Below the pieces are notes generated by a model that worked only from the letters and a program-made list of their open reading frames with translations, was not told the origin of the DNA and made no database searches. Made by a program: the position numbers and the translations under genes. This document shows, piece by piece, positions 14,743-19,553 of a stretch of DNA of 19,553 bases. Origin of the DNA: Candidatus Methanophaga sp. GoMg3.2 (GTDB lineage: Archaea > Halobacteriota > Syntropharchaeia > Alkanophagales > Methanospirareceae); assembly GCA_013180565.1 (NCBI GenBank), contig QBUN01000411.1, positions 1 through 19,553 of the forward strand, in the 5' to 3' direction. Each line of letters starts with the position of its first letter. Position 1 is the stretch's first letter.

Positions 14743-17700
14743 TTATTTACTATTGGAACCCACTTGTGTATCCTCTATATGTCCCTCAATCTCAAGGTAT
14801 GCCGTTCTCATTTTCGCCTTTTCTTCTCCTGTTGCCTCCCAGTATCCTCTTTTTTCCGCTTCAAATAATCTTTCCATTATTTCAACGGCTGCGAATTTGT
14901 TGTTCTCTTCTAACCTCTTTCGCATTTCCTCGTCAAATACAAAACGTTCTGCAATAGAAGACCATATCCAGTTAGGGACGGCATTTGTAGTTGCAGCCAA
15001 GCCCAGTGTATTTTCTAAACGGTCCGCGATTTGCTGTGCTCCATGATAGGCATGCTCTAGCATTCCGTCTATCCATTTCGGATTCAGCAATCTTGTTCTT
15101 GTCCCTCTCACTATAACGTCTCCAACGTCTTCAGTTTTTATCACCTCTTTTGTAGTATCAGTAATCAACATTGCCGCTTTTTCGCCCTTAACGGTCTCTA
15201 CAGCCTTTGATAACCCACCAAAGAACTCGAAGTAATGGTCGAGGTCAACTATTTCGTAGTCATGCGAATCTCTGACTTGCGACACCAAATCTATTTTTGC
15301 GAGGTTCTTCCTGTACAATGCATCTCTTTTCTGCGCATGAATATGTTCCACGTATAAATGGTTCATAGACTGGATATAGACTTCTGCAAGGTCTTTTTCT
15401 TCTTTCCAGATGGAATCCTCGACCAGAGGAAGCATTCTTGTGCCATATTCTCCTGCCTTCGGTCCGTATATTCTTCCACAAGCAATTTTATTTGCCGTTT
15501 TTTCGTCTATCATACCTTTTTCAAGCTCTGCTTTCAGCGTTTCAAGGTTTTCAAGCGAGTGTTTCTTGACAAAGTTCATTTCTATTGGTTCATCCAGACT
15601 TGTCACAAGCGTAACTGCTTGATTCAGCAGTTGAATGAGGTTTGGGAACATATCACGGAAAAAGCCACAGATATTGAGCAGGCAGTCAATTCGGGGTCTT
15701 CCAAGCTCCTCTAAGGGAATAATCTCTAATTTTGGATACCATGAGCCCATTTCTCTGATGATTTTTACGCCCAAATAATGAAGAATCTGCCCAATGGACT
15801 CTCCACCGGTTTTTGTCGTTTCAAATCCCCATAGCACGATACCAACACTTTCAGGATATTTACCACCCCTTTCCAGATATCTCTTTATCGTATTCTGTGC
15901 TATTTCCGCTCCTCTTTCACAAGATGTCGAGGTTGGTATTCTATTAGGGTCAAATTGATTGATGTTTCTCCCGGTAGGAAGAACTTCTGGTGTTCTTACC
16001 ACATCACCACCAAGACTTGGCTCGATAAACTCTGTATCCAAGCCACGCAGGCAACTTTTCATCTCATTTGAATTATCAGCATAATTCTCTGCTACTTCTA
16101 TTCCAAACGCTAAAGTCTTCTTCAAATCCTTTCTTTGCTTACTATCCGCGTTGCTTTTCTTGACAGCACTTTCAATTGATTCTTCAACACAGCATTCTAC
16201 AAGGTCTGCACATTTCTTGTCTATTTTATCAAGCTCCGAGGCATATTTTTCTTTGTTTCTCAATGCTAAGTCATAATCAATACCCGTTGACTCCGCTATT
16301 ATTCGGTTGAGTGATTTTATGCCCTCCCTGTCATATCTGAGAATAAATTCGGCGAATTTCTTGAGGTCTTCCTTCTCGTAGCGCTGCCCAACTACGTGCA
16401 GTCCTTTTGGTATGATACTTCGTTTCATCTCGCAGAGTTGTTGATGAATATTTGGGATGCTTGCGCCCTCAAATTTCAATTCCTTCGCCTTCTCCAAAAT
16501 CTTCACTTTCACCTTCTCACTCCTCAAAGGATCTTGCAACACGGCTTCGTGATATTCGTCAATCAAATCCCGCAGCTCAACATAGTCCTCATATAGGTCA
16601 GAAGTGGTGTAAGGGGGAGAATTATAGCTGATCATCGTGCCGTAAAGTCGTCTCTTTGCTATGGTTGATTCTGACGTGTTCAACACATGGTAAATGTAAA
16701 GATGGGGTATATTTCCAATCAAGATGTCCGGGAAACAACTCGCACTCATTCCTACTTCCTTACCCTTCATAAATTCTGCCAGACCATGAGTTCCAACGTG
16801 AAATACTGCATCTGCGCCCCAGACTTCATGCAGCCAGAAATAGAATGCGAGATATTGGTGATGAGGCGGTTTTGTTTTGTCGTGAGCAGCTTTAGCTAAA
16901 TCCGATTCACCAAGCGGAGGTCTTGCCGGCTGAATTCCAAAGAATACGTTACCCAATTCGATTCCTGGTATTAGGAGATTATTATCAACAGTCATTACCG
17001 TTCCCGGAGGCTCTCCCCAATCCGCGATAACATCGTTTTGCACCTCTTCAGGTAGTGCGTGAAAAAATCCGAGATAATCATTTAGATCAATAGAATAACA
17101 ATTTTCCAGCGTTTCCTCTTCCCTGAACCAGGTACCTGAATTTACAATTGCCCTCTCCTCAAATAAATCATGTAATTCTTTCTCTGGAAGCTCCACTTCA
17201 TATCCGCTCTCTTTTAAACGTTCCAACAAACGTTTTACAGATTGAAAAACGTCAAGATAAGCCGCTTTTCCTATATTGCCTTCACCTGGTGGATAACCAT
17301 ACACGATAACAGCGATTTTTTTTTCGTTATTTTGCTTCTGCTTCAATCTCAGCCAATTTCTTATTCTGCCAGCAATGCGTTCAACGCGGTCGTCAATCGG
17401 TGCGACTTCCTTCGCCTCCACCCCACCAACTATTATATCCTGCATTCCACAGGAAGGTATGGGCTCAATACATCCATCGAGTTCTGGCCAGATCACAGCA
17501 GCAATAATCTCGATTGGCGAAAGACCCGTTGGTGATTCTTTCCATTTTTCTACTTCCCGCATGAGCATGGGTGCAGGAGCGAAAATAGGCACATTCAGCT
17601 CTTTCAGTAATTCTTTGGTTAAAGCGGGATTTCCACCAAGAGGACCCCCGTTTATCCTGAACCACATCAAATTTATGACTGCATCAACAAGAGGTTTATT

Positions 17701-18531
17701 ATTTCTGAAAAAATAGTGTTTTATCGCTCTTAAATTATGGACTCCATTAGCATAAACAGGAATGACATTGAATTCCTTTAACTCGCTTATGAACGCCTTA
17801 ACGGTTGACACGCTTTGGTCAAAGTGCATTCCGCCATAGAAAAGAATGCCAATCGTTGAACGCATTTCTTCAAAATCTGATACCTCTATGGATTCTTCTA
17901 AGTCCGTGAAATATCCATACTGAGGATGAAAGATGCCATATTCCGGGAATTCCACTGGCTCTTTTGCCTTCGGCAGCTCACACCCAAGATAATCCCTGAG
18001 AAGAAATAAAAACAGATTATAATAATTCTCCTTGCCCCCATATCTCCAATATTTGAGCGCTTTTATGTAATTTCCTGCATCTTTTACAGATTTGAATGGT
18101 AAAATTTTTCCAGCGGTTTCTACAATATTTTGAACTCGCTCTATCTTTTGCCACAGTTCTTCCGGATTGTCAACTCCAACTTCAGTGGAAGAACTTATTC
18201 GAGATGCGATTTTCGTACCTGAGAAAGAACCGAGCCTTGTTATCCCCATTAGCTTGCTCATGGGCCCTACGAGGTTTAAAACGATGTTTTTCTCTCCTTT
18301 TAACGCTTCGTAAGAGATTTCACTTGACCTTCCTCCACCCCTTATGTCAATCAAAACGATGTCAGAACTTCGCAAATCCTCCTTTAGGGTCTCACTATCA
18401 ACCTCTTCTTCATCTATCTGGTTAGGGTAGTATATTTTAAAATCTATATCTAATTCAAAGTCTTCTTTCAACTCATCTATCGCCTCTAAAATGGTTGGAG
18501 TTGCGACCGTTGAGATACATGTGATTTTCAT
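14743..18531 (-). CDS. Divergent CobN/BchH-like class I chelatase large subunit
   Basis: 1262 residues. Family motifs: YGYPPGEGNIGKAAYLDVFQ at 411-430, WGEPPG at 505-510, HVGTHGLAEFMKGK at 578-591, IGNIPHLYIYH near 605-615, DLDHYFEFFGG at 1096-1106 and LNPKWIDGMLEHAYHGA at about 1149-1165. It is a distinct subtype from the chelatase at 1643-5380: the sites of that protein's two cysteine clusters read QPARPPLGESDLAKAAHD and HYFEFFGG here, with no cysteines, and the WLPGK-type motif is replaced by FMKGK. The key His/Glu of HVGTHGxxE are kept, so catalysis or at least substrate binding is plausible. ATG at 18531 has only a weak GAAGTGA upstream. The gene lies between SBP genes, pointing to a job tied to the imported compound, perhaps metal exchange or processing of a foreign tetrapyrrole; this is inference. 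Confidence 0.9.
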   Translation of the reverse strand: MKITCISTVATPTILEAIDELKEDFELDIDFKIYYPNQIDEEEVDSETLKEDLRSSDIVLIDIRGGGRSSEISYEALKGEKNIVLNLVGPMSKLMGITRLGSFSGTKIASRISSSTEVGVDNPEELWQKIERVQNIVETAGKILPFKSVKDAGNYIKALKYWRYGGKENYYNLFLFLLRDYLGCELPKAKEPVEFPEYGIFHPQYGYFTDLEESIEVSDFEEMRSTIGILFYGGMHFDQSVSTVKAFISELKEFNVIPVYANGVHNLRAIKHYFFRNNKPLVDAVINLMWFRINGGPLGGNPALTKELLKELNVPIFAPAPMLMREVEKWKESPTGLSPIEIIAAVIWPELDGCIEPIPSCGMQDIIVGGVEAKEVAPIDDRVERIAGRIRNWLRLKQKQNNEKKIAVIVYGYPPGEGNIGKAAYLDVFQSVKRLLERLKESGYEVELPEKELHDLFEERAIVNSGTWFREEETLENCYSIDLNDYLGFFHALPEEVQNDVIADWGEPPGTVMTVDNNLLIPGIELGNVFFGIQPARPPLGESDLAKAAHDKTKPPHHQYLAFYFWLHEVWGADAVFHVGTHGLAEFMKGKEVGMSASCFPDILIGNIPHLYIYHVLNTSESTIAKRRLYGTMISYNSPPYTTSDLYEDYVELRDLIDEYHEAVLQDPLRSEKVKVKILEKAKELKFEGASIPNIHQQLCEMKRSIIPKGLHVVGQRYEKEDLKKFAEFILRYDREGIKSLNRIIAESTGIDYDLALRNKEKYASELDKIDKKCADLVECCVEESIESAVKKSNADSKQRKDLKKTLAFGIEVAENYADNSNEMKSCLRGLDTEFIEPSLGGDVVRTPEVLPTGRNINQFDPNRIPTSTSCERGAEIAQNTIKRYLERGGKYPESVGIVLWGFETTKTGGESIGQILHYLGVKIIREMGSWYPKLEIIPLEELGRPRIDCLLNICGFFRDMFPNLIQLLNQAVTLVTSLDEPIEMNFVKKHSLENLETLKAELEKGMIDEKTANKIACGRIYGPKAGEYGTRMLPLVEDSIWKEEKDLAEVYIQSMNHLYVEHIHAQKRDALYRKNLAKIDLVSQVRDSHDYEIVDLDHYFEFFGGLSKAVETVKGEKAAMLITDTTKEVIKTEDVGDVIVRGTRTRLLNPKWIDGMLEHAYHGAQQIADRLENTLGLAATTNAVPNWIWSSIAERFVFDEEMRKRLEENNKFAAVEIMERLFEAEKRGYWEATGEEKAKMRTAYLEIEGHIEDTQVGSNSK

Positions 18532-18565
18532 TTTTTTCTTCTTTTATCACTTCTTTCCAAAAAAT

Positions 18566-18592
18566 TAAAGGGGGAGTTTTAACTCCCCTTCA
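18566..18592 (-). terminator. Hairpin with T-rich tail at the end of an SBP gene
   Basis: GGGGAGTT and AACTCCCC pair around a 2-nt centre (18571-18588) overlapping the SBP stop codon, and on the minus strand the stem is followed by CTTTAATTTTTT. It looks like an intrinsic terminator or attenuator that would limit read-through into the chelatase gene 40 nt downstream. Confidence 0.6.
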
Positions 18593-19553
18593 TTGGTGGA
18601 TACACGAATACACCCTGCTCATCTAAGTCAATGTCCAGACCCTGGAACCTTGTCAGATATTCCTGATGGATCGCTTGTGGTTCTAAATCACTGAAAACTT
18701 CGGGATGGAACCATTTTGCCAGGTAGCATAGACCCACAAAGGGTCTGCATCCACTGGAAGGTAGATAAGTCCAGAGTTGAGAGCTTATTAAGTAGACTTC
18801 TCCTTCTTCTACTGCTGCCACTGTTGACAGTCTTCCCATAATCGCCATTCTTACTCCCTCTAACCGCACTGTATTACCGGGATCAAGCCCGTAACCTGTT
18901 TCGCCTTGCCATACCGGTCTGATTATAATCTCCGGGTCTTTATACAGCACATCTTCACTACTTACTTCCCCATTTAGACCTTCGTAGATATCCTTACCGC
19001 CTGCCGCTGCAATTATGTCGTCATCTGCCACACTACTCTGATATGGTAACCATTCACACTACACTTTTGGTCTATCTTCATCAGAGAACTCACTCGTCTC
19101 CTCTTCGATTGGATTCACAATGTCCTCATGCCAGTCAATGAATTCCTCAGCTTCTTCTTTTTTTCCAAAGACATATCCATTCTTTTCTAATTCTTTAGAA
19201 AAAGTTTCTGGTTGATTGAAGCAGAAACGAAGCACAGTTACGCCCGCAGCTTCCAGTAGTTTCGTCTCTTCGTCGGCTGTATAACCGTATGGTCCTGCAC
19301 ATGATGGTAGAATAACAACTTCCGGGTCCTGAGCTAATATTATTTCAATATCAGGATTCCAAGGCATATCTCCAACACCTGTTACATCACCGAACTCCGG
19401 GAAAAAATCGGGGTCTAAGCTTGATGGCACGCCAACCATTATATCTTTTGAGACCTCCAGTATTCGTAACGCTTCAATATGGTGTGCTAAAGTGCAGACT
19501 AATCGTTCTATCGGCTTGCTTACCGTCGCGATTCTATCAGCTCCATCAATGAC
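18579..19553 (-). pseudogene. Substrate-binding protein, 3' part, interrupted by an in-frame TAG
   Basis: The frame is open from the window edge (VIDGADRIATVSKPIERLVC...) to TAA at 18581-18579, 325 codons, except for one TAG at 19061-19059. Upstream and downstream parts both match the SBPs of the operon (AKWFHPEVFSDLEPQAIHQEY near the end, VFVYPPMKGS at the tail). The TAG falls in DEDRPKV-TAG-CEWLPYQSS, where the sisters have Tyr or Phe (KPKVYFE, KQRVYLE, KTVYLE), so a single base change from a Tyr codon explains it. Options: recent nonsense mutation, sequencing error, or decoding of UAG as pyrrolysine. The rest of the frame shows no decay, so inactivation, if real, is recent. The N-terminal signal and dockerin, if present, lie beyond the window. 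Confidence 0.7.

Noticed and set aside
1..19553. tRNA, rRNA, transposase or cobalamin riboswitch
   Set aside because: I looked for tRNA-like cloverleaf ends, rRNA segments, IS-type ORFs and B12-box-like leaders and saw none that could be supported.

Overview
The window reads as archaeal DNA, most likely from a euryarchaeote of the methanogen / anaerobic methane- or alkane-oxidiser group (Methanophagales/ANME-1, Syntrophoarchaeia or Methanosarcinales are the best guesses). The reasons are archaeal TATA-type promoter motifs, strong Shine-Dalgarno sites of the GGAGGTGA type, CobN-type class I chelatases beside GATE-domain membrane proteins, an archaeal TrmO homologue, and dockerin-bearing secreted substrate-binding proteins of a kind I associate with those genomes. 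The taxonomic call is inference; no rRNA or core marker gene is present.

Every recognised gene lies on the minus strand, so transcription runs from high to low coordinates. In that order: (i) 19553-18579, the 3' part of a substrate-binding protein (SBP) gene with an in-frame TAG; (ii) 18531-14743, a divergent CobN/BchH-like chelatase large subunit; (iii) a strong TATA-type promoter near 14665, then a close-packed run of five dockerin-SBP genes (14440-13244, 13144-11816, 11227-9986, 9837-8521, 8448-7213), with a TrmO-family gene (11811-11299) wedged between the second and third; (iv) 7121-6655, a remnant of a sixth SBP gene in this run that has lost both ends; (v) 6449-5496, a GATE-domain membrane protein; (vi) 5380-1643, a canonical archaeal CobN-like subunit with cysteine clusters; (vii) 1459-497, a second GATE protein; (viii) 247-1, the N-terminus of a ChlI/BchI-type AAA+ chelatase ATPase running off the window.

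The coherent picture is a metal or metallo-tetrapyrrole acquisition and handling locus. SBPs of the BtuF/FecB/FhuD fold would capture iron-, cobalt- or corrinoid-type complexes outside the cell, GATE proteins may move something across the membrane, and CobN plus the ChlI-type ATPase would drive metal insertion into a tetrapyrrole. No ABC permease or ATPase is in the window.

The most striking structure is the SBP family. Five intact genes carry an almost identical 60-residue dockerin pair at the N-terminus, four of them also share the same signal peptide, and all share a near-identical C-terminus, while the ligand-binding middle differs strongly. None has a lipobox or C-terminal membrane anchor, so the dockerin may be how these receptors are tethered to the cell surface. 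A 61-bp palindromic repeat sits in frame inside one SBP and in a small upstream ORF before another.
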